A stretch of 64,000 bases of DNA from Streptomyces cinerochromogenes (GTDB lineage: Bacteria > Actinomycetota > Actinomycetes > Streptomycetales > Streptomycetaceae): positions 434,001-498,000 of the forward strand of contig NZ_BMRM01000001.1 in the NCBI RefSeq assembly GCF_014648635.1, read 5' to 3'. A program made the translations under genes and the position numbers. Numbering within the stretch: position 1 is the stretch's first letter; every line of letters starts with the position of its first letter. The notes under the pieces were generated by a model that saw only the letters and a list, made by a program, of their open reading frames with translations, was not told the DNA's origin and searched no databases. Of the stretch, positions 52,173 through 60,324 are shown in pieces.

Positions 52173-53285
52173 GTGTCGTCCCTGCCCGCCGCCCTCTTGG
52201 CCGCCGGGGCATCGCCGTCCCCGTCCCCGTCGCCGTCGGGCTCCACGGCCCCGGCCGTGCCGACGCTCCAGGACGCCCAGGAGAGCGCGACGAACGCGGC
52301 GAGCTGGGTCGAGCAGAACTGGTCGACGTGGCTTGCGATGGGGCTGCAGATCCTGCTGATCCTGGTCGTGGCGGTGGCGCTGCGCGCGGTGGTGCGGCGG
52401 GCGATCACCAAGCTGATCGACCGGATGAACCGCACCGTGCAGGCCGTGGACGGCAGTGCGCTGGGCGGGCTGCTGGTCAACGCCGAGCGGCGGCGGCAGC
52501 GGGCGGCGGCGATCGGCTCGGTGCTGCGGTCGGTGGCGAGCTTCCTGATCCTCGGCACGGCCGCGCTGATGGTGCTGGGCACCTTCAAGATCAACCTGGC
52601 GCCGCTGCTGGCGTCGGCCGGTGTGGCGGGCGTGGCGATCGGTTTCGGCGCGCGGAACCTGGTCACGGACTTCCTGTCCGGCGTGTTCATGATCCTGGAG
52701 GACCAGTACGGCGTCGGGGACGTGATCGACGCGGGTGTGGCCACCGGCGAGGTGATCGAGGTCGGGCTGCGCGTGACCAAGCTGCGCGGGGACGGCGGGG
52801 AGATCTGGTACGTCCGCAACGGCGAGGTCAAGCGGATCGGCAACCTGTCCCAGGGCTGGGCGACGGCCGGGGTCGACGTGACCGTGAAGGCGAGCGAGGA
52901 CCTGGACCGGGTCAAGGCCACCCTGGACGAGGTCGCCGAGAGGCTGAGCAAGGAAGAGCCCTGGAACGAGCTGCTGTGGGGCCCGGTCGAGGTGCTCGGC
53001 CTGGACTCGGTGCTGATCGACTCCATGGTGGTCCGCGTCTCGGCCAGGACGATGCCCGGCAAGTCGGTCACCGTGGAGCGGGAGCTGCGCTGGCGGATCA
53101 AGCGGGCGTTCGACGCGGCGAGCATCCGCATCGTGGGCGGCGCGACGGCCGTCGAGGACCAGGTGGACGCCCCCGACCCGACGGCCACGGTCGCGGCCCC
53201 CTCGGTCTACTCCAACGCGGACTCCCCGCAGACGGCGGCGGCCTCCCCGATCACCCCGCAGCGCTCGGCGCCGCCGGCGAAGTAG
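52173..53285 (+). CDS. Small-conductance mechanosensitive channel (MscS family)
   Basis: 370 residues from the GTG at 52173 with GGGAGG at 8 nt. The pore helix ASAGVAGVAIGFGARNLVTD with FLSGVFMILEDQYGVGD is the MscS signature, preceded by three helices starting LAMGLQILLILVVAVALRAV and followed by the cytoplasmic beta domain (VTKLRGDGGEIWYVRNGEVK). A Ser/Pro-rich N-terminus and a 50-residue Ala/Pro/Ser tail flank it. It opens under membrane tension to release solutes on hypo-osmotic shock. Confidence 0.93.
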   Translation: MSSLPAALLAAGASPSPSPSPSGSTAPAVPTLQDAQESATNAASWVEQNWSTWLAMGLQILLILVVAVALRAVVRRAITKLIDRMNRTVQAVDGSALGGLLVNAERRRQRAAAIGSVLRSVASFLILGTAALMVLGTFKINLAPLLASAGVAGVAIGFGARNLVTDFLSGVFMILEDQYGVGDVIDAGVATGEVIEVGLRVTKLRGDGGEIWYVRNGEVKRIGNLSQGWATAGVDVTVKASEDLDRVKATLDEVAERLSKEEPWNELLWGPVEVLGLDSVLIDSMVVRVSARTMPGKSVTVERELRWRIKRAFDAASIRIVGGATAVEDQVDAPDPTATVAAPSVYSNADSPQTAAASPITPQRSAPPAK

Positions 53286-53418
53286 CGGAACGGTTCGGCA
53301 CACACGTTCGAGTGAACGGGCGGGGCATTCCGGCGCGGGGCGCGCGGGGGGTGCCCCATCGTTCTGCCGGGGCGCCCAGTGCGGGCTTAGCCTGGCAGCA
53401 GCGTGACGAGGAGAAGCG

Positions 53419-54039
53419 ATGAGCGCCGAACCGATCCTGGAGCCGGTCATGACGCAGGTGGACCCCATCGACCTGTTGAGTGCGATCGAAGAGGCAGCAC
53501 CGATGCCGATTCGACCCGAGTACGTCGAGGGGACCGCCTTCGTGCCGCCGCAACCGAACGACAACCACAACGACGGCGCATTCGAGCTGAGCTTCCAGTT
53601 CCGAGCCGCCGGACACCGCCTCGTGGGCATGGGCAACGGCTACCGCGCCGCCCACAAGGACGGCAGGACCATGGCCCTGATCATTCCGGACCTCTACGTC
53701 CGCCGCCGCAGGCCGACGGAACTCGACGAGTCGTACCGCAAGGCGAACAAGGGCTGGTACCCCATCGACATGATCGCCCTCGTCGGCGAGGTCACGTCGA
53801 CCAACCACGAGACCGACACCGGCCCCAAGTTCCGCACCTACGCCGCCGCCGGCATCCCCGTCTACGTCCTCATCGACCGCCACTCCCGGACGGCCCACTG
53901 CTACACGGACCCCGTCCTCCCCGGCGACGACCCCACCGAGGCCTACTACAAGACGGACACCAAGGTCACCCTCGGCGACCCCCTCCCCCTCCCGGCGCCC
54001 TACCCCACCCTCGACACCACCCCGTTCCTCACCGACTGA
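53419..54039 (+). CDS. Uma2-like putative restriction-endonuclease-fold protein
   Basis: 206 residues, GAGGAG before the ATG. The DUF820/Uma2 pattern ALIIPDLYV ... IALVGEVTSTNHETDTGPKF then TYAAAGIPVYVLIDR carries the candidate PD-(D/E)xK residues: Asp in IPDLYV, Glu in GEVTS, Lys in GPKF. These proteins are abundant in Streptomyces as small, often multi-copy genes; activity is generally unproven. The stop overlaps the convergent exported-protein gene by 11 bp. Confidence 0.88.
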   Translation: MSAEPILEPVMTQVDPIDLLSAIEEAAPMPIRPEYVEGTAFVPPQPNDNHNDGAFELSFQFRAAGHRLVGMGNGYRAAHKDGRTMALIIPDLYVRRRRPTELDESYRKANKGWYPIDMIALVGEVTSTNHETDTGPKFRTYAAAGIPVYVLIDRHSRTAHCYTDPVLPGDDPTEAYYKTDTKVTLGDPLPLPAPYPTLDTTPFLTD

Positions 54040-54640
54040 CCGACCCGCAGGCCAGCTGGTAGGCCTCGCGGACCCACGCCTCCTCGCCGGGGTCGGCCCC
54101 GCAGGCCAGGGACGCGCCCTGGTCGGCGTTCAGCCAGGTCGTGACGCTGCCGTAGTGCGTGCCGTCCGGGCAGGTCACGGCGAAGCTCGCGTCCACGACC
54201 TGCACGGCCTCCGCGGTGACGAAGCGGCCGGCTCCGTCGAAGTCGATGCGGTCGGGGTGCCGGGGACGGTGGGCCGTGTCCTCGCCGGGAGCCATCAGGT
54301 CGCCGGTGTCGTAGCCCAGGCGCTTCTCCAGCGAGGCCAGCGCGCGCCGCGGGGACACCCGCGCGCCGTTCGTCCGGACCGAGGCGACGACCGTACGCAC
54401 GGGGACGTTCCGGAACGTGGTCCAGCCGTCGTCCTCGCCGACCTGAACCACCGGGGAGACACCGGTCAGCCGTGTCTCCTGCCGTACCGCGCCCCAGCGG
54501 AACGCGCCGGAGCCGCAGGACGGTTGCGCGGACGGCTTCGCCGGGTGCGCCGCCCGGACCCCCCGCGGCTGCTGCGCCGTGCACGCCACCGCCACCGCTC
54601 CCAGCAGCAGGGCCGCCACCGTCGTACGGCCTCTTCTCAC
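54029..54640 (-). CDS. Putative lipoprotein, unknown function
   Basis: 203 residues from the GTG at 54640, with GGGGAGAG at 5 nt; a 20-codon upstream extension is rejected. The start RRGRTTVAALLLGAVAVACT has a lipobox-like VAC that would put Cys at position +1 of the mature protein. The mature part has a Ser/Ala-Pro linker, then about 150 residues with four Cys (PSCGS, VTCPDG, LACGAD, LACGS) and a GHxP-like PRHPD. It is probably anchored on the outer face of the membrane. Not recognised further. Confidence 0.75.
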   Translation of the reverse strand: MRRGRTTVAALLLGAVAVACTAQQPRGVRAAHPAKPSAQPSCGSGAFRWGAVRQETRLTGVSPVVQVGEDDGWTTFRNVPVRTVVASVRTNGARVSPRRALASLEKRLGYDTGDLMAPGEDTAHRPRHPDRIDFDGAGRFVTAEAVQVVDASFAVTCPDGTHYGSVTTWLNADQGASLACGADPGEEAWVREAYQLACGSVSR

Positions 54641-54868
54641 GTCGTCTCTCCCCGTCTCGCGCGCCGCCCGAATGTAAGCGCTGTGACCAGGGAAAACCAC
54701 ACCCGTTGCACACTCGTGACGCGCCCTCGGACCCCGCGCGGTCCGAGATCACCTTCACAGGAACCCCGCATTCCCCCCGCATCCGGTGATCCTCTAGGGT
54801 CACTCCACCACGGCCCCCTGATCCGGAGCGCGACGTCGCCCGGGGGACCGTCTCGAATGTGGGGAAAC

Positions 54869-55696
54869 ATGCGAAAGCTCGCCATAGGCGCCGCCCTGTC
54901 CGGCGCCCTGGCCCTGGCCGGCCTGGCCGCGCCCGCCGCGTCGGCGGCCGGTACACCGGACCTGACGTTCTCCGGTGTGACCGTGAACAAGGGCAAGCCG
55001 GTCGTGGTCGGCACCGTCAAGGCCGTGAGCGTGCCGGTGTCGTACACCCTGACCCGGCCGAAGAACCTGGTCATCGACCAGGAGAAGACGGTGCAGGCGG
55101 TCATCCTCTACCGCGGCACCCTGAAGTCGCTCGACAACGACCTGGGCCCGCGCAGGGCGCCGGTCTGCACGACCACCGCCACGACGGACACGACCGTCAC
55201 CGAGAGCTGCACCGAGACGATCGTCGCCGCTCCGGACGAGACGCTGTACGAGGCCGCCGACGCCGGCACCTGGAAGGCCGCGGGCCTCTACGCGCACAGC
55301 GACGAAAGCGCCTCGGACGACTACCTGCACAGCGAGTCCGACGTCACCCTGTGGGGCAACCTCGCCTCGGCGAAGGTGCAGCGCGCGTCCCGGCTGACCA
55401 CGGACGCCGCCCCGGAGCCGGTGGCCAAGGGCAGGACGCTGACCGTCAAGGGCAGGCTGACCCGCGCGAACTGGGTGACCGGCACGTACACCGGCTACCG
55501 GGACCAGAAGGCGGTCCTGCAGTTCAAGGCGGACGGCGGCGCGTACGCCGACGTCAGGACGGTCACCTCCGGCACCGGGGGCGCCCTGTCCACCACCGTG
55601 AAGGCGGGCCGGAGCGGCACCTACCGCTTCGTCTTCGCCGGTACGGCCACCACGGCCGCGAAGACCTCCGCCGGCGACCACGTGACCGTGAAGTAG
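54869..55696 (+). CDS. Secreted protein with two beta-domains, unknown function
   Basis: 275 residues from the ATG at 54869 (GGGGAAAC directly upstream; an ATG at 54857 is in frame). A signal peptide ends near ASAAGT. The mature protein has two beta-sheet segments: LTFSGVTVNKGKPVVVGTVK and LTVKGRLTRANWVTGTYTGY. The second begins with PVAKGRTLTVKGRLTR, a pattern seen in Streptomyces exported proteins that repeat 'GxxLTVKGxLTRANW' modules. Two Cys. It follows a terminator-like region and ends before the large hairpin at 55721. No activity is assigned. Confidence 0.78.
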   Translation: MRKLAIGAALSGALALAGLAAPAASAAGTPDLTFSGVTVNKGKPVVVGTVKAVSVPVSYTLTRPKNLVIDQEKTVQAVILYRGTLKSLDNDLGPRRAPVCTTTATTDTTVTESCTETIVAAPDETLYEAADAGTWKAAGLYAHSDESASDDYLHSESDVTLWGNLASAKVQRASRLTTDAAPEPVAKGRTLTVKGRLTRANWVTGTYTGYRDQKAVLQFKADGGAYADVRTVTSGTGGALSTTVKAGRSGTYRFVFAGTATTAAKTSAGDHVTVK

Positions 55697-55720
55697 CCGC
55701 CGGTCCGGCACCGTACCGCG

Positions 55721-55758
55721 ACGCCCCCGAGGTAACGACTCCGTTGCCCCGGGGGCGT
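55721..55758 (+). terminator. Terminator between the secreted protein gene and the csn operon
   Basis: ACGCCCCCG (55721-55729) pairs with CGGGGGCGT (55750-55758); inside, GGTAACG and CGTTGCC extend the stem through a G-T pair around a short loop. It isolates the csn promoter from upstream transcription. Confidence 0.75.
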
Positions 55759-55764
55759 TGTCTA

Positions 55765-55794
55765 TTGACGCCCCCTTCGTCCTCGGCTTACGTT
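55765..55794 (+). promoter_or_regulatory. csnR operon promoter
   Basis: TTGACG (55765-55770) and TACGTT (55789-55794) at 18-bp spacing form a good vegetative-type promoter reading into csnR. The CsnR-type operator lies 15-27 bp downstream of the -10, over the transcription start. Confidence 0.7.
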
Positions 55795-55808
55795 CCTCCC
55801 AACCCAAT

Positions 55809-55821
55809 AGGAAAGTTTCCT
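55809..55821. promoter_or_regulatory. CsnR-type operator AGGAAAGTTTCCT
   Basis: Perfect 6-bp arms AGGAAA/TTTCCT around a central G. From memory this matches the palindrome bound by the CsnR repressor before chitosanase and csn genes in S. lividans and S. coelicolor. Its place just after the promoter fits repression. Confidence 0.8.
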
Positions 55822-55902
55822 AACAGTGATCTCCCGGCGCCCGGTGATCACAACTGGACGTCATGCCCAGGTCACTGAAAAGCTGGGCGGCTGGAAAGGC
55901 AG

Positions 55903-57126
55903 GTGTCGACCCCCATGGCAGGAACCGCCGGTACGCCGGGCACCCCGCGCGTCCTGCGCGCCATGAACGACCGCGCCGCCCTGGACCTGCTGCTGGAGCA
56001 CGGGCCGCTGTCGCGCACCCGGATCGGCAAGCTCACCGGTCTGTCCAAGCCCACCGCCTCCCAGCTGCTGGCCCGCCTGGAGGCGGCCGGCCTGGTCCGG
56101 CTCACCGGCACCAGCGAGGGCCGCCCGGGTCCCAGCGCCCAGCTGTACGCGGTCGACCCGACCGCCGCGTACGCCGCCGGACTCGACGTCACCCCGCACC
56201 GCATCCGCGCCGCGGTCGCCGACATCACCGGCCGCACGGTCGGCGAGCACGAACTGCACACCCCCGGCCGGCGCCCCGCACGGTCCGTCGTCCAGCAGGT
56301 CACCGACGCCCTCGACGGCGCCGTCAAGGCGGCCGGACTCGCCCGCTCCGACGTGCACCGGCTGGTCATCGGCACGCCCGGCGCCTTCGACCCCACCACC
56401 GGGCGGCTGCGCTACGCCTCCCACCTGCCCGGCTGGCACTCCCCCGCGCTGCTCGACGACCTCGCGGCGGCGCTGCCGATGCCGGTCGAGTACGAGAACG
56501 ACGTCAACCTCGTCGCCCTCGCCGAACAGCGGCTCGGCGCGGCCCGCGGCCACGACGACTTCGTGCTGCTCTGGAACGAGGAGGGCCTCGGTGCCGCCCT
56601 GGTCCTGGGCGGCCGGCTGCACCGCGGCTGGACCGGCGGCGCCGGCGAGGTCGGCTTCCTGCCGGTGCCGGGCACCCCCCTGGTCCGGCAGGTCACCAAG
56701 GCCAACAGCGGCGGCTACCAGGAGCTGGCCGGCTCCCAGGCCCTGCCGCGGCTGGCCCGGGAACTCGGCGTCCCGGACGTGCCGTCGGGGCCGCACCACG
56801 ACGTGGCCACCACGCTCGTGGCCCGCGCCGCCGACCACGCGAGCGGCCCGCACCGGGAGCTGCTCCAGGCCTACGCCACCCGGCTGGCCACCGGTCTGGC
56901 CTCGCTCGTCTCCGTGCTCGACCCCGAACTCGTCGTCCTCAGCGGCTCCACGCTGACGGCCGGCGGCGAGGTGCTGCGCGCCCTCGTCCAGGCCGAGCTG
57001 GAGGAGCTGGCCGCGGCCCGGCCCCGGCTGGTCGTCGGCGACGTCCGCGAACACCCCGTACTGCGCGGCGCGCTGGAGTCCGCGCTCGCCGCCACCCGCG
57101 ACGAGGTCTTCGACACCTCGCGCTGA
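55903..57126 (+). CDS. csnR: ROK-family repressor of chitosan-oligosaccharide genes (CsnR-like)
   Basis: 407 residues from a GTG at 55903; an ATG at 55915 is an equally possible start. The N-terminal winged helix is LLLEHGPLSRTRIGKLTGLS, KPTASQLLARLEAAGLVRL. The ROK sugar-kinase-like domain follows, but the zinc motif CxCGxxGCxE of typical ROK proteins is missing: the region reads EVGFLPVPGTPLVRQVTKAN. It should bind the AGGAAAGTTTCCT site and release it when chitosan oligomers or glucosamine are present. First gene of a six-gene operon with csnEFGHK. Confidence 0.9.
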   Translation: MSTPMAGTAGTPGTPRVLRAMNDRAALDLLLEHGPLSRTRIGKLTGLSKPTASQLLARLEAAGLVRLTGTSEGRPGPSAQLYAVDPTAAYAAGLDVTPHRIRAAVADITGRTVGEHELHTPGRRPARSVVQQVTDALDGAVKAAGLARSDVHRLVIGTPGAFDPTTGRLRYASHLPGWHSPALLDDLAAALPMPVEYENDVNLVALAEQRLGAARGHDDFVLLWNEEGLGAALVLGGRLHRGWTGGAGEVGFLPVPGTPLVRQVTKANSGGYQELAGSQALPRLARELGVPDVPSGPHHDVATTLVARAADHASGPHRELLQAYATRLATGLASLVSVLDPELVVLSGSTLTAGGEVLRALVQAELEELAAARPRLVVGDVREHPVLRGALESALAATRDEVFDTSR

Positions 57127-57183
57127 GCCCGCCCCCACACCGGCAGCACCTGCCCCTGGCACCTGTCCCCGGGAGACCTCGCC

Positions 57184-58539
57184 ATGCCCACAGCCCTGTC
57201 CCGAGCCATACCCACGACCGCCCGAAAAGCGGCTTGTGTCCTGACCGCCTCCCTCGCCCTCCTCGCCACCGCCTGTACCGGCCAGTCCGGCTCGGGCGCC
57301 ACCGACGACCCCTCGAAGGACACCACGATCACCTTCTGGCACGCCTGGAGCTCGCCGAGCGAGGTGAAGGCCGTCAAGGCCCTGGTCGCCGGCTTCGAGA
57401 ACGCGCACCCCACCATCCACGTGGACATCGTCGGCAACATGACCGACGACAAGATCAACCAGGCGCTGCGGGCCGGCGGCGACCGGGCCCCGGACGTGAT
57501 CTCGTCGTTCACCACCAACAACGTGGGCAGGTTCTGCTCCTCGGGAGCGCTGGTCGACCTGAACCCGTTCTTCGAGAAGTCCGGGATCGACCCGGAGAAG
57601 ACGTTCCCGAAGCCGATGAACGAGTACACCCGGTTCGACGGCAACCGCTGCGCCGTACCGCTGCTCGGCGACGCGTACGGGCTCTACTACAACAAGACGG
57701 CGTTCGAGAAGGCGGGCATCGCCGGTCCCCCGAAGACCTGGTCGGAGTTCGAGGCCGACGCGAAGAAGCTGACCGTCCCCCAGGGGAGCGGGTACCGGCA
57801 GCTCGGGTTCATGCCGGACTACCACGGCTGGGAATCCACCACCGAGCACTACCTCGGCCAGTTCTCGCCGACGTACTTCGACGAGAACGGCAAGTCGAAC
57901 CTCGCCAAGGACCCCGCGTTCGAAAAGGGCTTCACGCTCCAGAAGAAACTGGTCGACGAACTCGGCGGGTTCGCGCGGCTGGAGAGGTTCCGCGCCACCC
58001 TCGGCGACGAGTGGGGCCCCAAGCACCCCTTCCACACCGGCCAGGTCGCCATGCAGCTCGACGGCGAGTGGCGGCTCGGCATGGCCGAGGCGGCGAAGCC
58101 CGGCTTCGAGATCGGGGTGGCCCCGCTGCCCGTCCCGGACGACCAGGCCGACCAGTACGGCAAGGGCTACATCACCGGCACCATCGCGGGAATCGCCGCC
58201 ACCAGCCGCAAGCAGAACGCGGCCTGGGAGTTTCTCAGGTACATCACCACGGACACGGACGCGGTGGTCGGCTTCGCCAACGACATCCACAACGTGCCCT
58301 CCACGCTCGCCGCGCTGAAGTCCCCGAAGCTGACGTACGACCCGCGGTTCAAGACCTTCCTGGACATCGCCGCCGACCCGCACTCCACCACCACGCCCGC
58401 CTCGGTCAACGGCGGGGTGTACCTGGTGACGATCCAGGAGTTCGGCTACGACTACGAGAGCGGCAAGGTCACCGATCTGAGGGCCGGGCTGCGGAAGACG
58501 GCCGCGCAGATCGACACGGACATCGCGCAGGCCCGGTGA
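57184..58539 (+). CDS. csnE: ABC sugar-binding lipoprotein (chitosan oligosaccharide)
   Basis: 451 residues. A lipoprotein signal ends LALLATACTGQ with Cys at +1. The mature protein has the solute-binding-protein type 1 pattern: DTTITFWHAWSSPSEVKAVK, AHPTIHVDIVGNM, DVISSFTTNN, LYYNKTAFEKAGIAGPPKTW, GQVAMQLDGEWRLG. GGGAGA precedes the ATG at 7 nt. It captures the oligosaccharide outside the membrane and delivers it to CsnF/CsnG. It starts 57 bp after csnR and ends overlapping the csnF start. Confidence 0.9.
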   Translation: MPTALSRAIPTTARKAACVLTASLALLATACTGQSGSGATDDPSKDTTITFWHAWSSPSEVKAVKALVAGFENAHPTIHVDIVGNMTDDKINQALRAGGDRAPDVISSFTTNNVGRFCSSGALVDLNPFFEKSGIDPEKTFPKPMNEYTRFDGNRCAVPLLGDAYGLYYNKTAFEKAGIAGPPKTWSEFEADAKKLTVPQGSGYRQLGFMPDYHGWESTTEHYLGQFSPTYFDENGKSNLAKDPAFEKGFTLQKKLVDELGGFARLERFRATLGDEWGPKHPFHTGQVAMQLDGEWRLGMAEAAKPGFEIGVAPLPVPDDQADQYGKGYITGTIAGIAATSRKQNAAWEFLRYITTDTDAVVGFANDIHNVPSTLAALKSPKLTYDPRFKTFLDIAADPHSTTTPASVNGGVYLVTIQEFGYDYESGKVTDLRAGLRKTAAQIDTDIAQAR

Positions 58540-59480
58540 TGGGCACCGTCACCCTCGCGTCGAAACGCCGGCGCGCGGCGCTGCGCACCCTCGCCTTCAT
58601 GTCACCGTGGATCGTCGGCTTCTCGGTCTTCTTCGCCTATCCGCTGATCTCCACGGTCTACTTCTCCTTCATGCACTACGACGGCTTCCGGCCGCCGCGG
58701 TGGAGCGGCGGGAAGAACTGGACGTACGTCTTCGAGCACTACCCGCTGTTCTGGCCCGCGCTGCGCAACACGCTGTGGCTCGTCGTGGTCATGGTGAGTC
58801 TGCGGGTGGTGTTCGGGCTGGGCGTCGGGCTGCTCATCACCAGGATCAGGACGGGTACGGGTGTCTTCCGCACCCTGTTCTACCTGCCGTACCTCGCCCC
58901 GCCGGTCGCGGCGACCATGGCGTTCGCGTTCCTGCTCAACCCCGGCACCGGCCCGGTGAACTCCCTGCTGGAGAAGGCCGGACTGCCGGCGCCGGGCTGG
59001 TTCAACGACCCGGCGTGGTCCAAGCCGGCGCTGACGCTGCTGGCCCTGTGGGGCATCGGCGACCTGATGGTGATCTTCATGGCCGCCCTGCTCGACGTAC
59101 CGGCCGAGCAGTACGAGGCGGCCCAGCTGGACGGCGCCTCGGCCTGGCAGCGCTTCCGGTACGTCACCCTGCCGAACATCTCGCCGATCGTGATGTTCGC
59201 CGTCGTCACCGGCGTGATCCAGACCATGCAGTACTACACCCAGCCGCTGGTGGCCGGGAAGGTCGCCTCCGGAGTGATCCAGGGCGCCGGCACCCAGTTC
59301 GAGCCCGGCTACCCCGACAAGTCCACGCTCACCCTCCCCCAGCTCGTCTACAACCTCGGCTTCCAGCGCTTCGACTACGGCTCGGCGTGCGTGGTGGCGC
59401 TCGTGCTGTTCGCCCTGTCGACGGCGTTCACCGCGCTGCTGATGCGGCGCCGGGGCGGCCTGATCCAGGCAGGTGACTGA
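58539..59480 (+). CDS. csnF: ABC sugar permease, first subunit
   Basis: 313 residues; the ATG shares one base with the csnE stop (TGATG). Six membrane helices of the MalF/UgpA type: AFMSPWIVGFSVFFAYPLIS at the start, then NTLWLVVVMVSLRVVFGLGV. The cytoplasmic EAA loop is EQYEAAQLDGASAWQRFRYV, which docks the transporter ATPase. It forms the translocation pore with CsnG. No ATPase gene is in the operon. Confidence 0.93.
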   Translation: MGTVTLASKRRRAALRTLAFMSPWIVGFSVFFAYPLISTVYFSFMHYDGFRPPRWSGGKNWTYVFEHYPLFWPALRNTLWLVVVMVSLRVVFGLGVGLLITRIRTGTGVFRTLFYLPYLAPPVAATMAFAFLLNPGTGPVNSLLEKAGLPAPGWFNDPAWSKPALTLLALWGIGDLMVIFMAALLDVPAEQYEAAQLDGASAWQRFRYVTLPNISPIVMFAVVTGVIQTMQYYTQPLVAGKVASGVIQGAGTQFEPGYPDKSTLTLPQLVYNLGFQRFDYGSACVVALVLFALSTAFTALLMRRRGGLIQAGD

Positions 59481-59483
59481 CGT

Positions 59484-60317
59484 ATGAACCGCCGCAAGGC
59501 ATCTCTGGAGTGGGTGGCGGTCCACTCCCTGGGCGTGGCAGCCGCGCTGTTCTTCACGCTCCCCTTCGCCTTCGTGTTCCTGACCTCGCTGATGAGCGAC
59601 AGCCAGGCCCTCAGCCGGGACCTGATCCCGCACACCTGGGAGTGGGACAACTACCGCAAGGTCCTCGACACGCCGGGCTTCCTCACCTGGTGGCGGAACA
59701 CGCTGCTGTACGCCGGTCTCGGCACCGTGCTGACCGTGGTCTCCTCGGTCCCGGTGGCGTACGCGCTCGCCAAGTTCCGCTTCCGGGGCCGCAACCTGTC
59801 GCTCATGCTGGTGATCTCGATGATGATGCTGCCCCCGCAGGTGGTCGTCATCCCGATGTACCTGTTCTGGGCGAAGCAGCTGGACCTGTCCGGCACGCTG
59901 TGGCCGCTGATCGTCCCGATGGCGTTCGGGGACGCGTTCTCCGTCTTCCTGCTGCGCCAGTTCCTGATGACGATCCCGAACGAGTACCTGGACGCGGCGA
60001 AGGTCGACGGCTGCGGCGACCTGAGGACCCTGCTGCGGGTCGTCCTGCCGATGGCCAGGCCGGGCATCGCCGCCGTGGCCCTCTTCCAGTTCTTCTCCGC
60101 CTGGAACGACTACTTCGGCCCGCAGATCTACGCGTCCGAGAACCCCGGCGCCTGGACCCTGTCCTACGGGCTGGAGTCCTTCAAGGGCGCCCACCACACC
60201 GACTGGAACCTCACCATGGCCGCCACCGTGCTGGTCATGGCCCCCGTGATCCTCGTGTTCTTCTTCGCCCAGAAGGCGTTCGTCGAAGGCGTCACGCTCA
60301 CCGGAGTGAAGGGTTAA
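59484..60317 (+). CDS. csnG: ABC sugar permease, second subunit
   Basis: 277 residues, 3 bp after csnF. MalG/UgpE-type permease: HSLGVAAALFFTLPFAFVFL at the start, NTLLYAGLGTVLTVVSSVPV and the EAA loop NEYLDAAKVDGCGDLRTLLR. The C-terminus FVEGVTLTGVKG is the standard end of this family. Together with CsnF it makes the heterodimeric channel for chitosan oligosaccharides. Confidence 0.93.
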   Translation: MNRRKASLEWVAVHSLGVAAALFFTLPFAFVFLTSLMSDSQALSRDLIPHTWEWDNYRKVLDTPGFLTWWRNTLLYAGLGTVLTVVSSVPVAYALAKFRFRGRNLSLMLVISMMMLPPQVVVIPMYLFWAKQLDLSGTLWPLIVPMAFGDAFSVFLLRQFLMTIPNEYLDAAKVDGCGDLRTLLRVVLPMARPGIAAVALFQFFSAWNDYFGPQIYASENPGAWTLSYGLESFKGAHHTDWNLTMAATVLVMAPVILVFFFAQKAFVEGVTLTGVKG

Positions 60318-60324
60318 ACCACAC

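Noticed and set aside
55863..59480. 1205-codon frame starting just before csnR
   Set aside because: Out of frame with csnR and csnE, Arg/Pro-rich text; only its last part (csnF from 58539) is a real gene.
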